Shown one piece after another: positions 22,811 to 35,151 of a stretch of 64,000 nucleotides of DNA. This DNA comes from Viridothelium virens. Taxonomy: Eukaryota > Ascomycota > Dothideomycetes > Trypetheliales > Trypetheliaceae. The stretch's first letter is position 1. Each line of letters opens with the position of its first letter. Under the pieces are notes generated by a model. It was not told where the DNA came from. It made no database searches and saw nothing but the letters and a program-made list of their open reading frames with translations. The stretch is from the NCBI GenBank assembly GCA_010094025.1, contig ML991773.1, positions 434,001-498,000 of the forward strand. Reading direction: 5' to 3'. The position numbers were made by a program, and so were the translations under genes.

Positions 22811-25510
22811 TCAAATCATTGGCCGAGACATCGGTGCAATCACACCCTGTTTGACCATTACCCGTGGCTTCGTCATGTTCTGGAATGTCTCCTTCGTTGT
22901 CCACTCCGGACCCACGGGTAATCTCATCGCCCGTTCATACTGCGCCTGAGACTCATACGGATGCGGAAGCCCAGGCGAAAGATATTTAGTATTCTTCTTC
23001 ACACGCTTCTCATTCATAATGACACGATCGAGCTTGGCATCCTGGCGATCGCTAGCTTTGACGCCCGCTTCTTTCTGCACAAAGCGGCCTTTGGCACGTT
23101 TGCGCTCTTTGGCGCTGATGCCCTCGCCGACCCAACTCCCCCAGCCGGGCAGCGTGTTGTCGATCACTTTCTCCTCCTCATCCGCAACGGCCTCTCTCTT
23201 TTCTGCTTCGAAGTCTGCGACTACATTGTCCCCAGCGAAAGCCTTTTGAACAAGATCTTGGTTGCGTAGGACAAATGGGGCTAGTTTTCCCTGACTTTCA
23301 TCCCCACTACCTGGTTGCTCTTCTAGCGATGTGGTTACCTCGTCAGGCTTGATGATCCCAGCTGATCGTTGCTTTTTGGAGACTGTACGTAGTCGGTTGC
23401 TCTCGACTACGTTTGCCTGCGAGGCTTTTGAGTCTGGACCCTTGCTTTCTGGAGTACCTTTTTGTTGTTGACCATTCTGTTTTAGCCATGGGTTAATATC
23501 TGCATTAGTATCTTCATGCCGCTTGTGAGCTACTGGTGCGTTCTTGTCTTTTTCTCTCCGTGCTGATCGGCGGTTCGAGCTCCCCTGCACAGGCGGTAGC
23601 CCCGTCTCTATAGTGTTGGATTGTCTCCCTGCGTTTCGCTCTTCATCAGAAGCAGGATCCTCCTCGAACTCGAGAGTCGCTTCATCTTGCCTGGACTCAG
23701 GCACGGCCTTTTTGGGGGCCGAGAAAGTTCTTCGGCCCACTGGGCCTTGATCATCTTCAGAATCCTTACTTTCCTCTTCCCCGTCGAGGTCACGCTTCAG
23801 TCTCTCGATGTCCTCCTGGTTTTGCGCATTTCGAGCACTCTCAGCTTTCTGCATGAAGGCCATCGAATGCAATTTCGAACGTGGCTCGTCGCCAGCCGGT
23901 TGATCGCTCAGACGACTTAGCTGACCGTGTAGTCTTCGGCGTTCTTGATTTTGAAGCGCTGGATCTTGGACTTCATAGCTGCCATCTCCATCTTCGTCAC
24001 TGGAGAGATCCGATCCATCGCCATCTTCCCGGATTGTTTCGCCCTGCATTCTCTGCATGAGTTCGTCCTTGCGTCTTGCCATCTCCATAACGCTTTCTCT
24101 TGCCTCCTCGTCCCAGGCGGATCTGCCACTCTGCCGCATATCTTTAGCCCATTTACTATTACGAAGCTTGGCACCCATCCGTGCCTCAGCTCTTTGGCGA
24201 TCGTGGCGTTCACGCTCTTCGTCCGAGATATCAGCCCCTGTAGACGCAAGCGCCTCTCTTTCAGCTTGAGCATTACGCTCCCGCTCCTTCCGGTGTACCC
24301 GTCGATAGGCTTTGCTTTTTATCCTCTTAATCCGTTTCGCCTTCACCTCCTCACGAAAAAGCAGCTCTCTCATCTTGCGTAGTTCGGCCTGGCGTGCTTG
24401 GGCCTCAGCGAGCGACATTTTATTGGCCTGTAGTTGTTCGAATGCCCGAATCTGACCTTCTTGATCGCCCTTCGACTTTGAAGACAATCCGCTCTCCTGA
24501 AGAATATTGTGAACTGCATTTTCCAATTCATTGGCAGGAGCACTGTCCATAGTGCTAGAAATGCGGTTTCGATGTAGGACATCGGCCGATCTATTGTCTC
24601 GTAGCGGGAAAGTCAAGTGTTCTGCTCTTCGGTTGTGTTTCACTGTGTCTATCCATTTATCTAAGGACTTTTTGACTTCCTTGGTAGCTGCCGCCCTATC
24701 AACGCGATCTTGTTGACGCTTTGGAAGCGGAGGCGCAAGGGCCCGGTTTCGGCCGTCCTTTCGAGTTGAAGATAGTCTATTATGTTTGAGTCCAACTGAG
24801 TTTGACAAGCCAGCCGTCTTTTTTGACTCCTCCGTATCTGCATTTAGAGCAGACATGATACTCCGCATTTTGACCTTATCGTTCGGTTCATCTTCCTCCT
24901 GATCTCCGTCACTTTCTTCCCACTGATCCAGTGCGGTGGCGAGATCTACAGCATCTTCACCCAGATCATCCTCAGATCCATCTTCTGTAGACGCATGAGC
25001 ATTACCTTCTTCTTCCCCTTCGTTAAGATCGAACTCTTCCTCAGCTCTGCTAGAGGGTTTGGCGCCTAATCTGGAACGAGAAGTGGCGTATGGCTTGGAA
25101 GATCCACGGAAAGTAAAATCCTCAAACCGCTCCTCATCACTATCGCCGAAAGCTTCGTCGCTGTCCAAATCGCTATCCTCGTCAACGTCAACGTCGCCCA
25201 TCTGCCATTCGTTGCCTTCGCTATCACTGCCAAAATCAGCATCGGAATCAGTGCGAACATCATCTCCACGAGGCCTCCGCAACTCTGAGTCTGCACGATT
25301 GTCAGAGTTCGCGACTGAGCCCAGTTTTCGTCTCTTCACACCAGTACGATCATCTTCAGCATCTCCCAGACGGCTCTGGCGAATGCCGGGTCTGTCATGT
25401 TGTTGTCGCTCGGCGATAGGAAGGGCATCAAGTGCTTTCTTACGCTTCTTCCCACTTGCCGGTCGCCTCATTGTGAACATTGTTGAACTTTGGGCTATTC
25501 TTCGCGCCAT
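22811..25510 (-). CDS. utp14: Small-subunit processome protein Utp14
   Basis: Nucleolar U3 snoRNP/90S pre-ribosome component that activates the DEAH helicase Dhr1 (family knowledge). One exon, 899 residues. The N-terminus is basic (MARRIAQSSTMFTMRRP, KRKKALDAL), followed by a long acidic Asp/Glu/Ser tract at about 120-260. The central basic region has KRIKRIKSKAYRRVHRKER near 420-440 and SKWAKDMR, both Utp14 hallmarks. The family signature LPGWGSWVGEG lies near residue 790. The C-terminus contains KNTKYLSPGLPHPYES and ends VMVKQGVIAPMSRPMI. The start at 25510 is preferred to an in-frame Met at 25651 because that would overlap the promoter and adds an atypical leader. The stop is 91 bp from the convergent vph1 stop. 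Confidence 0.93.
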   Translation of the reverse strand: MARRIAQSSTMFTMRRPASGKKRKKALDALPIAERQQHDRPGIRQSRLGDAEDDRTGVKRRKLGSVANSDNRADSELRRPRGDDVRTDSDADFGSDSEGNEWQMGDVDVDEDSDLDSDEAFGDSDEERFEDFTFRGSSKPYATSRSRLGAKPSSRAEEEFDLNEGEEEGNAHASTEDGSEDDLGEDAVDLATALDQWEESDGDQEEDEPNDKVKMRSIMSALNADTEESKKTAGLSNSVGLKHNRLSSTRKDGRNRALAPPLPKRQQDRVDRAAATKEVKKSLDKWIDTVKHNRRAEHLTFPLRDNRSADVLHRNRISSTMDSAPANELENAVHNILQESGLSSKSKGDQEGQIRAFEQLQANKMSLAEAQARQAELRKMRELLFREEVKAKRIKRIKSKAYRRVHRKERERNAQAEREALASTGADISDEERERHDRQRAEARMGAKLRNSKWAKDMRQSGRSAWDEEARESVMEMARRKDELMQRMQGETIREDGDGSDLSSDEDGDGSYEVQDPALQNQERRRLHGQLSRLSDQPAGDEPRSKLHSMAFMQKAESARNAQNQEDIERLKRDLDGEEESKDSEDDQGPVGRRTFSAPKKAVPESRQDEATLEFEEDPASDEERNAGRQSNTIETGLPPVQGSSNRRSARREKDKNAPVAHKRHEDTNADINPWLKQNGQQQKGTPESKGPDSKASQANVVESNRLRTVSKKQRSAGIIKPDEVTTSLEEQPGSGDESQGKLAPFVLRNQDLVQKAFAGDNVVADFEAEKREAVADEEEKVIDNTLPGWGSWVGEGISAKERKRAKGRFVQKEAGVKASDRQDAKLDRVIMNEKRVKKNTKYLSPGLPHPYESQAQYERAMRLPVGPEWTTKETFQNMTKPRVMVKQGVIAPMSRPMI

Positions 25511-25701
25511 GGTTGATAGTAATGCGGGCCGAGGATTAACTAAATTGTCAAGTTTAGTGTGCGGAGGTCGACTCTGAGAATTTGGACCAGGAAAAAAGTC
25601 AAAGCCGACAAGCAAGGGTCTATCCGCAACACCTCCGAGCCTCGCATCCACAAGTCCGCTCTCATTCCACAGACAATACCATCGCCACGAACCACATCAT
25701 C
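25511..25701. promoter_or_regulatory. Bidirectional promoter, utp14 / mrpl27
   Basis: Only 191 bp separate the two start codons, so both genes must share most of their promoter. One makes cytosolic ribosomes and the other mitochondrial ribosomes. No RRPE/PAC-type element could be assigned by eye. Confidence 0.6.
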
Positions 25702-26103
25702 ATGTTCAAGCCTACAGCACCACTGTACCGGCGCCTACGAAGGCTCGCATTGACTACCAAGCAAGCCGGGAAAGGATACTATAAGGGCACGGGCTCTGGC
25801 TCAATGGGCCGCCATACAAAGCACGGAGGCTATATCGTCGAATACGAGAAAGTGCGAACCTACGTTGTGCCCGATTTGGATGGGTTTATGGTACGCTTCT
25901 CCCATCGCGATAGAAAGATGGACCGAATGTCATTCAGATAAGCTGACCATCTTTGTCTATAGCTAAAGCCATTTGTCGCCAGTCGGATCGAGAGACGTCG
26001 AGGTGAATTTCCTCAGGGTGAAGAGTTTAAGGGAGATCTCTTGGGACCTCTGAGTGGCCGTCGTTACCTATCACAATGGAAGTCAGAAAATGGAGTTGAA
26101 TAG
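25702..26103 (+). CDS. mrpl27: Mitochondrial large-subunit ribosomal protein mL41 (Mrpl27)
   Basis: Component of the mitochondrial 54S subunit (family knowledge). Two exons, 25702-25890 and 25963-26103, give 109 residues. The N-terminus is basic (MFKPTAPLYRRLRRLAL). The conserved KQAGKGYYKGTGSGSMGRHT block follows, then YVVPDLDGFM, which joins LKPFVASRIERR across the intron with an intact frame. The C-terminus ends SQWKSENGVE. Length is normal for fungal mL41. Confidence 0.92.
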
Positions 26104-26460
26104 GCAAGAGCAAGGGACTGCCGGCTCGGTGTGTAGCAGCAGACGCCTGCTATACATTCGCTCACTACAACTATCCTCAACCCTCATCCAATGCATCCAA
26201 CGGGAAGTACTGCGAGTCTTTCACAGAAATCTCCAACGCGAGAATGAGGCAGAAATTTCAAGTAATGGTACTGGGCAAGGTTGAGGCGTACAATATAATC
26301 TCGAAGAGGTGGAACTCGAGACGGAGAAGCGTGGGCGTATCAAGTATGAGTGGATGGAATTTCAAGACTAAGAGTGAAGATTGTTGGGTCTACAGCTACG
26401 CTATTCTGCAGTATGGCATGATTCGTAAAGTCGTAACTCAGAAAGTCGGTAGAAACGCTA

Positions 26461-28338
26461 TCATCGAGGAATGAGTGCCAAAGCCTCCTGTAACTCCTGC
26501 TCTTTCTTCTTCTTCCTGCGCTCCAACCGTTCGGCTTCAGCACTGCCCGGTCGTACCTTGTCAAACTCGTCTACCCTTGCATGTGCAAACCTCGTGCTAG
26601 ACGTATGGTTGGGATTCGTGATGACGTTGCTCAGCCGAACATTCGTCGATCTATACTTGCTATGCTTCTTAAGTCGTTTGCGGGCGACCATAACTGGAAC
26701 ACTTGATTTCGTCACGAGGTAGTTACTGAAAGAACCAAGCAAGACACTGAGGGACGCACAGGCGTTAGGTCTCTACCTTGGTTGAAAGGCATACAGTTAG
26801 ATTGAGAGATAACTCACCCTTTCAGAGCACTTCGACCTCGCGAACCGAGAATGACGAGCGTGGGCTCGAGGAAGTCGATCTAGAGCATACATCAGTCAAC
26901 TTGTGATGTAGATATCAACAAATCATGGAACTCACCACTTCCGTGATCATATGTTTTGGACTCTTGCAGTGAAAGACCTCCACAACAACTCTGACCTGCA
27001 GCCTCGTCTTGCGCAAAAGCTTGACGCACCGGTCACTGACTTTGCTTGCGGCATGATACCTCTCGCGTTCTGACTTCGACATGACCGACAAGTCAGGCGT
27101 TGGTGGATTGGGTATGGCGTTGGAGTAGACTGATGGTCGGAATGGATTGATGGCCGCATCTACACCCTTTGGGAAAGATTCAACGATACTAGCGGTGTCT
27201 TTAACGGCAGATGCGCCTTCACCGATACCAACGCTTGAAGCCTCGCCTCCAGTACCCGTTTCCTCGTCAACTGCGTATACTGCCAGCAATGTGTCACCAT
27301 CTCTGAGTACTGTACCGATCGTCCATTCGAGAGCGTATGCAGCCTCTTCGCTAAGATCAGTGGCAACAAGATACACCCGTTGTCGTCGTAGACCCTGCTC
27401 GGCCTCACGTTGAAACATGGAGTATTGGCCTCGGACGATTTGGCGTATTACCCGATGCGCTTCCGGCGTCGAATGTATAGGAGATATAGTCAAGGCCATT
27501 TTCTGCGCCCGGCGAATGTCCATGAAATCCGCCTCCGTATCTGAGTTGATGGGCGTCGAAACGCCAGAAGCGCCGCCTTGATCGAAATTTGTATTCGGGT
27601 GCACGCCGGTCTTCTTGTTCAAAGCCTTTTCGCCATCCGGGCCAGTGACGGTTAAAGTGGGTTCCAGCATGGACTTCACCTTATACTGGCTAGGTATCTG
27701 CGCATCTGGATCATTTCAGTACAGTTCTGCAACAGTGTTTGGTACATATTCCTTGGATAGCTGGGAGACGTACTTGATTCCTGCAGAGACGGGCTTTGGC
27801 TTTCACTCTCTTCGCTTGCTGAACCAGCTTTCATGCTCCTCATACGGCCTCGGCCACGACTCTTTTCCTCATCATTGACATCGTCATCATCATCGTTGTC
27901 CAGGGACGCTTTGAGGATACCTCTCCTATGCGGACCCTCATAGGACCGAGTCCGCCCTTCGCTCAGTGATCTGGCGCTGCCCAATCGACTGCCTCTGTAT
28001 TGATTCGTATAGGTCGGACTCAGCAGACTTGCACCGGGTGAACCGGGTCGTCCGCGGGATGAAGGGGATCGGGGTGGGCGACCTCCAAAAATGTCAGAGG
28101 CAGAGTTGCGTCGTGCAGCAGCTCGAATCAAGGGATCCGGCAAGTGTGAGCGTCCGTACACCGTGGACATCGCACCCTTTGATGGTTTATTATCACTGAA
28201 CCGTAACGTCAGCGGGGGCGAGTCATTTTTAGACTTTGGCGGATTCTGTTCTTCGCCCTTCTGCTTTTGTTTCTTTTCTTCTTCTATGGCCTTCAGGATT
28301 TCACGCTGCTCCTCATTTACCGCGTCCAAGAGAGACAT
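26461..28338 (-). CDS. Universal stress protein (UspA-fold) domain protein
   Basis: Cytosolic UspA-fold protein of the fungal type with a long disordered leader; function unproven. Four exons, 27774-28338, 27706 side starting at 27705 down to 26936, 26818-26879 and 26461-26746, sum to 560 residues in frame. The first 250 residues are Ser/Arg/Pro-rich with an acidic run (DNDDDDDVNDEE). The Usp domain starts at about RRQRVYLVATDLSEEAAYAL and contains the nucleotide-binding-type signature GSRGRSALKGVLLGSFSNYL (built across the last intron), then SSVPVMVARKR. The ATP-binding GxxGxx pattern is therefore kept. The C-terminal tail is basic (ERRKKKKEQELQ). The first splice junction was chosen because it is the only one that joins the frames; it uses a GTACGT donor. 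Confidence 0.85.
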
Positions 28339-29578
28339 TTTGCTAAACTCCTCTTAAAGTTCCGGAAATTATGGACAAGTCAGTGGATATTCGAGTCTTC
28401 GGTTGGCGATGTCGACCTGAGACTGCTGATATGCACGAAAAGTGAGTGGTAAAGATAGGTAATGGGAGCTCTAGGGCGGTTGGAATCCAGCGACCGATTA
28501 TTCTTAGCCACTGTCTGTGAACATAACGAAATGGTAGCCGATCTCCAGGGACCACATGAGGGCGGCGACCGAAGAAATTCTCGAAGTGAATGATGAAAGA
28601 CGGATTTCGGTGGATCGAAGAGGGCGTGTTGCAAGTACGATGACAACGCGACTGTTTCGGAAGCAGGTCAGTCGTACCTGACGAATTTGTGATTAGGTCA
28701 GGTCAGGTAGTACTCGAAGCTTGTTCGCCGAGACTCGGTCTCGGTGCCCCGCAGTGCTGTGCTGTCCACGTCTTGAGAACTTGAGCAGCTCAACGATGGC
28801 ACATTAGATGATAGGTATGTAAGATATCAATGACAACGAAAGTAATCTACGCGGAGACTCGTATGACATGCTGACTATGTACCTGACTTTCCATGCAATT
28901 CAGATCAACCTCAAGTTGCGCATGCTAGCTGTCAAAGTATAAAGCAGGTAGAGCTATCGATTTAATTTCTATATGGTCCTAACCTAAGACACCGTTTTTT
29001 AAAGCTGGTGGCCCTTTCGGGTACATAGTTTGAATTATTCTTGCTTTCCTAAACGAATGCTTTTGAAGGGTTGCCAAGGATAGTCCAAGTTGGTGATCCA
29101 TCTTCTGGAAACAAACTTGTAAGTTGTTACGAGCCCTGAGATCGAGACTCAGAAGCTATGGTCTTGAACCACCATATGTGAAAAACGCCTGGCACTTCTG
29201 ATTCGCTGACCAACTCACCAGCAAAGAGTGTGGAAGCATTCGATTGGGTGGGATGTCTTGTCGTTCGCGCTGACCTCAGGTGTCGTGTCGAGGACCACTA
29301 TAGGACACCGTTTTGGTCTCACTATAGCCGCCTAATCACAATAGTAGTTCGGAGAATGGTTACCGCAAAGGTCAACTGTTGGAGTGTAAGATATCCATGC
29401 TGCTTGAGCTTGGGCTCCAACTTGTCTTTGCTCTGCAGCGGTTAACTAAGTGCCCGCGCGATGTGAAAGTGCTCGGACCCGCGAGCGCCACGGAGTGCGG
29501 CGACAACGACGAGGCTCGTGCGATTCAACTGCATCTTTGACCTCATCAATTCAACCTTGCAACCAGGCAACCTTCACC
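28339..29578. promoter_or_regulatory. Intergenic: divergent upstream region, Usp gene / uS7m
   Basis: A 1240-bp gap between divergent genes. A short shared string GACACCGTTTT occurs near 28988 and 29306, otherwise nothing stands out. Small open frames show no family features. Confidence 0.45.
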
Positions 29579-30766
29579 ATGTCTGTGAGCAGACCAGCTC
29601 AGGCTAGATTCAGAGCGGCGATACCGATACGCCCACGCTTTCGGCCCAACTTTGTGATTCGATCAAATCGGACCTTCTCTGACGCCAAAGATGATGCCAA
29701 ACCATCTCCTGAGGTGAAGGGACCCAACATGGACCAATTACCACATGTTAGCGAGGAAGCCGCAGCTACAGCAAAGATAACCGGTGAGAAAGGTCCGGAT
29801 CTTCAGCAGGGTACGCCTATCCAGGAAGTGAGTGCTTTTTCCTAATGGTCGACTCTGCGGTCTGTGGCTTTCAGACAGCCCAAGGACCTTTAATCTTGCC
29901 AGCTCCATTTCGTCAGGGAGATATTGCGCTGATCACCAATGCATAGATTCTTCAAGGCGACAAGTCGGCGCAGGAACATATGCCTAAGGTCATCAAGGAT
30001 GAAATCAAACCTTCTAATCCAAAAGGGTCGCGATCGTTCTCTACAAGCGCCAGACGTCCCACCGAAACGATACCACAGCCTACTACCGCTCGACAAGAAC
30101 CAGCCGTACAAGAGACCGAGTCGCTAATACCTGGAATACGTATCCCGACTGATCACCGGTTAAGGCAACGCTATGATCCCTTAGTCCACCAGGTCACCAA
30201 CCTGCTGATGCGAGACGGTAAACTCGGTGTAGCGCAAAGAGTATGTTGAGGATCGACCGTCGCTAGAGATTCGACCTTACAGTAGGCATCAAAAAGCAAG
30301 AGAATAGCTAACGTGATTTTGGCAACGGCAGAATATGGCTGAGATACTGAACCACCTGAGGACGTCGCCCCCACCCACTCCGTCCCCACAACGTCCTCTC
30401 CTTCCTGGCTCTCCGCCGCCCTCTCATCTCCCCCTGAATCCAACTCTCTACATGACGGTCGCTATCGATTCCGTCGCTCCACTTCTCCGTATCCGAGCAG
30501 AAAGAGGTGCTGCGGGAGGCGGAGTTGCTCTACAGATTCCAATTCCCCTTGGGCAGCGGCAGCGACGCCGACAGGCTGTTCAATGGATTCTAGATGCTGC
30601 GTCGAAGCGAAAAAATCGGGGCAGTGGGCGAGGAGGCTTTGCTCAGCGAGTTGCCGAGGAATTGATAGCCGTTGCTGAAGGCAGAAGTGGTGTGTGGGAG
30701 CGAAGAGGAGTGGTTCACAAGCTTGGTGTTAGTGCACGGGTGAATTTGAATTCGAAGAGGCGGTAG
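29579..30766 (+). CDS. rsm7: Mitochondrial small-subunit ribosomal protein uS7m
   Basis: Mitochondrial 37S subunit protein that binds the 3' major domain of the rRNA (family knowledge). Three exons, 29579-29827, 29947-30240 and 30332-30766, give 325 residues. The first 40 residues are Arg-rich and acid-free (MSVSRPAQARFRAAIPIRPR), fitting a mitochondrial presequence. The uS7 core begins at RQRYDPLVHQVTNLLMRDGK, continues as NMAEILNHLRTSPPP and has a GGGVALQIPIPLGQRQRRR beta-ribbon stretch. It ends AAEELIAVAEGRS-like with VAEELIAVAEG, then VHKLGVSARVNLNSKRR. A Gln/Thr-rich linker occupies about 85-150. Confidence 0.92.
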
Positions 30767-31540
30767 CATATGCTTGTAAATATTTTGAATTATGAGAAGG
30801 GTACTACCCACAAAAGTTTCCGAATACATGCTTCTTTGCCACGTAGCAAGGCGAACTCCATGGCCAAAATCATAATTTTGATTACTTTAAATTGTTGGCC
30901 AATTGCACACTTTGGATTTTCGCGTCTTTTGATTGATTGTGCATTCGAAAGAAACTTTCACTGCAACGAAAAACCAAAATGACAACACCTTTAGGCTATT
31001 CTACTCTGTTGGTATTGGCTATCACAGAATTTTCCTCTATCCTATTTAGGAAGTAGTTTTGCAAGTCTGGACGACTAGGACGACGATATTTCAGCTGAGA
31101 ACCCCCCGTTTTTCAGGTGCGCTGCTGGGACATGGGATGAGTATAGAGAGCTCAAAGGCTGATACGCTGTCGTGCGGGATTTGATACAAAAGATGCAGTC
31201 AACTGCATTGAAAATCAGGGACGCAAGTCAAGTAGCAACTGTAGATCATGCTACCTCATTAGTTTGGCTTGCTATTGGACATGACGAATCGAAGATCGAG
31301 CATGAATACCAGACGTGATCCCAGTCCTTAGTAGACTACAGTGATCTCAGACGAATCATCATGGGCATTGGCAAGGGTAGACTCGTTTAATCTTCTCAAC
31401 TGCATGGGGGTTACCCAAAATTGCGAAAAGGGGAAATCACCGGAAGCCTGGGAGGATTTCCAGAAGGTCGCGCTCGGACGAATGAAGGTTGATGTCCTGC
31501 ATTCAGTGCATTCACCGCATGGAGGATCCTGGATGCCGTC

Positions 31541-31753
31541 CCCGCCCTAGGGCGAGGTGTGTAGGATTCGCAAGATGATGTTTCGTCCGCGAGGTCGAGT
31601 GGCTCAGACGTCCGTGCTCAGCTGCACATGTCGCACTAAGGCTTGCCCCTGCGCTAGAAGCCTTCTAGCGTGCTTCGATGCATCTTCAGGGGTTGGCACC
31701 AAGGAGCGATCCTGCGCTCGGTCGCTCCCCATCCCTGAAGGCGGGTTTTTTTT
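31541..31753 (+). ncRNA. Candidate structured Pol III transcript (unidentified)
   Basis: A dense set of inverted repeats. CGCCCTAGGGCG (31543-31554) is a perfect 12-nt palindrome. CGCTAGAAG and CTTCTAGCG (31652-31660, 31662-31670) form a 9-bp hairpin. CTTCAGGG and CCCTGAAG (31684-31691, 31733-31740) enclose an inner GGAGCGA/TCGCTCC pair (31703-31709, 31722-31728). CCCGCC at 31541-31546 can pair with GGCGGG at 31740-31745, directly before a run of eight T (31746-31753), a typical Pol III stop. TGGCTCAGACG at 31600-31610 fits the A-box consensus TRGYNNARNNG and CTTCGATGC at 31673-31681 fits the B-box core at eight of nine positions. No tRNA, 7SL, RNase P or MRP signature could be established. 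This is an inference, not a recognised family. Confidence 0.3.
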
Positions 31754-32704
31754 GGCTGCATGCTCGCGAGACCGATCTATCTCTCGTCTCACTACCACGT
31801 CGGACTCCCAGATATTACGCGCCTGCATATAATGCAGCTTTTTCCTATGTGCGGGCGCAGCCCTCCAGATTGAGTAGCAGAATATGCAAACATTGTCGGA
31901 AATCGACGAGCCGCACGGAGATGCCACCCAAACATGAGCAGCGCTCCGAGCATACGAGCTTTGCGTCGTGCACACCTGCGATATGTTTCCAGACTCTGGT
32001 GCTTATGCCTATTAGATCAATGTCTTGAAAGTGCAGAAGCAAAAGCTCGGCGGAAGGATCGCAACAAACATCTAAGATTATGAAAGGTCCGTGTGGTGCA
32101 GAAAGTCCCTGTTTGCCTTAAACCCAGTACAACTAGGTGAGGAATTCGGCAACTTTGGTTCAGCAGCACGTCTTCTCCAATCACGGTGCAAGGGCGGAAG
32201 TGGCTGACGACATTCCGCAAGCATCTATCTACTCACAAGAATCCCTCATACTCTGTGCAAGGACTATGCCCGTTTGAGGGGTCATCATGTCTTGGGATTA
32301 TTTCGGCATCGGCAGGTCGCGGTACCATCTACGACTGCTGGCTACGCCGGAAAAGGGAGGGTTAGGTACGACGAGTTTGGCGAGAAGACGAGGTGCGTCG
32401 GCGACGAACGTCACCGCACCGCATCATGCATCACGCACCACGCACCAAGCAGTTGCATCCTCATGCTCGTCGTCCTGCAGGCAAAAGGAACAGCAATAGG
32501 TAGGCAACGAGTCTGGTTGATGTCATGCCCATGCTCATGCCGGCCAGCCCTACGACGCTGTGTTGATCGTGGTGTCGGGAGTGGCCTCCAACAGAGCATG
32601 TCTGGGGGCCCGTGCATTGATGCTTGGCCACGGGGATTCCGTCGCCGCAGCTGATCTAGCGCGCGGTGCACGGCCCCTAGATGAGGCAGCCGCATGTTAG
32701 CAGG

Positions 32705-32721
32705 TTAGGGTGGTTAGGGTG
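32705..32721 (+). repeat. Two tandem TTAGGGTGG units (telobox-like)
   Basis: TTAGGG occurs at 32705-32710 and 32714-32719 in a 9-bp tandem unit. Such elements can bind Tbf1/Taz1-like proteins in fungi, but binding here is untested. Confidence 0.5.
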
Positions 32722-33639
32722 GACAGGATGTTAGGTCGCCGGTGGGGGGTTTAGGAAGGCAGGGTGCTTTTGTCAGAGGCGAATTGCTTCGGGGGCGGCG
32801 TGGGTGCGGTGGGTGGGTGGAGGTAGCGAGCGAAGCGAGTTCAGCGGCTCTGTGTGGCTCTGCACGCTTTGGTGCGCTCCAAGGGCCAGTTGGTGCTGCG
32901 CGCACGGGCCTCTGCGCTAAAATCCCATCGCCCTCTCCTACCTCGCCCTCGACATGTGTGAGGACACCTTACGAGGTATTCCTGCGAACAATATAATCAT
33001 CATTTCCTCCCTCAAACCTTCCACCATTCAAGCCCGAGCCCTCTCCACAGACCACTGCGAATCCGATCGTTCCAAGGTACGTGAGAAACGGTGATCGCCC
33101 GCTCCCGGCCATCCGCTGCCCGTGTCGCCGCCCTGTCCACCACTGTCATCTGTTTTCCTCTCCTTTTTTTCCCACCCTGTTGCGTGTCAGAACGCTGAAC
33201 ACCGAGTCCATGGTCACTACCGCGATTTGGCTCGTGTCCCTCACTCTCCGCGTTGCGTGATTGTTGTTGGACCCGCTCCGAGCTGTTTTCTCTGCAGTAT
33301 TTATACTGACGAGCGCGATGTAGTTGAACTGCACTGGCCCTCCACTGAACCTTACGTTACCACTCTTCACGACGTCTGTCAACGGTCAAAGTCCGTGCTG
33401 CATCACGTCTTTAAACCGTCATCGCAACCACAGTACTGGCGACTTCGATATAGGACGCGGTTTTTGACGATCCAGTTTCGCTTGTCGGCGACCGAAAGTC
33501 TGGTATGTATTCAATATTACATGTCAACTTCATCCAACCCATCACCATGCCTCAAGATTCATCCTACAGACAACTCTCATATCCGTCTCCATGTCGCATC
33601 ATCACTAATCGCGCATGTTTACGCATTTCAGACTTCAAA

Positions 33640-35151
<1,512 letters not shown>

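Larger units (their letters stand above)
30767..33639. promoter_or_regulatory. Long non-coding stretch ahead of the C2H2 factor
   Basis: A 2.87-kb gap, the second longest in the window. It holds a palindrome-rich candidate RNA locus (31541-31753), two TTAGGGTGG units (32705-32721), and a likely long 5' leader of the downstream transcription factor. A strong donor GTACGTGAG at 33077 and acceptor TTTCAG just before 33633 could bound a 5'-UTR intron; a second donor GTATGT lies at 33502. Several open frames of 60-200 codons overlap here on both strands without family features. Confidence 0.5.
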
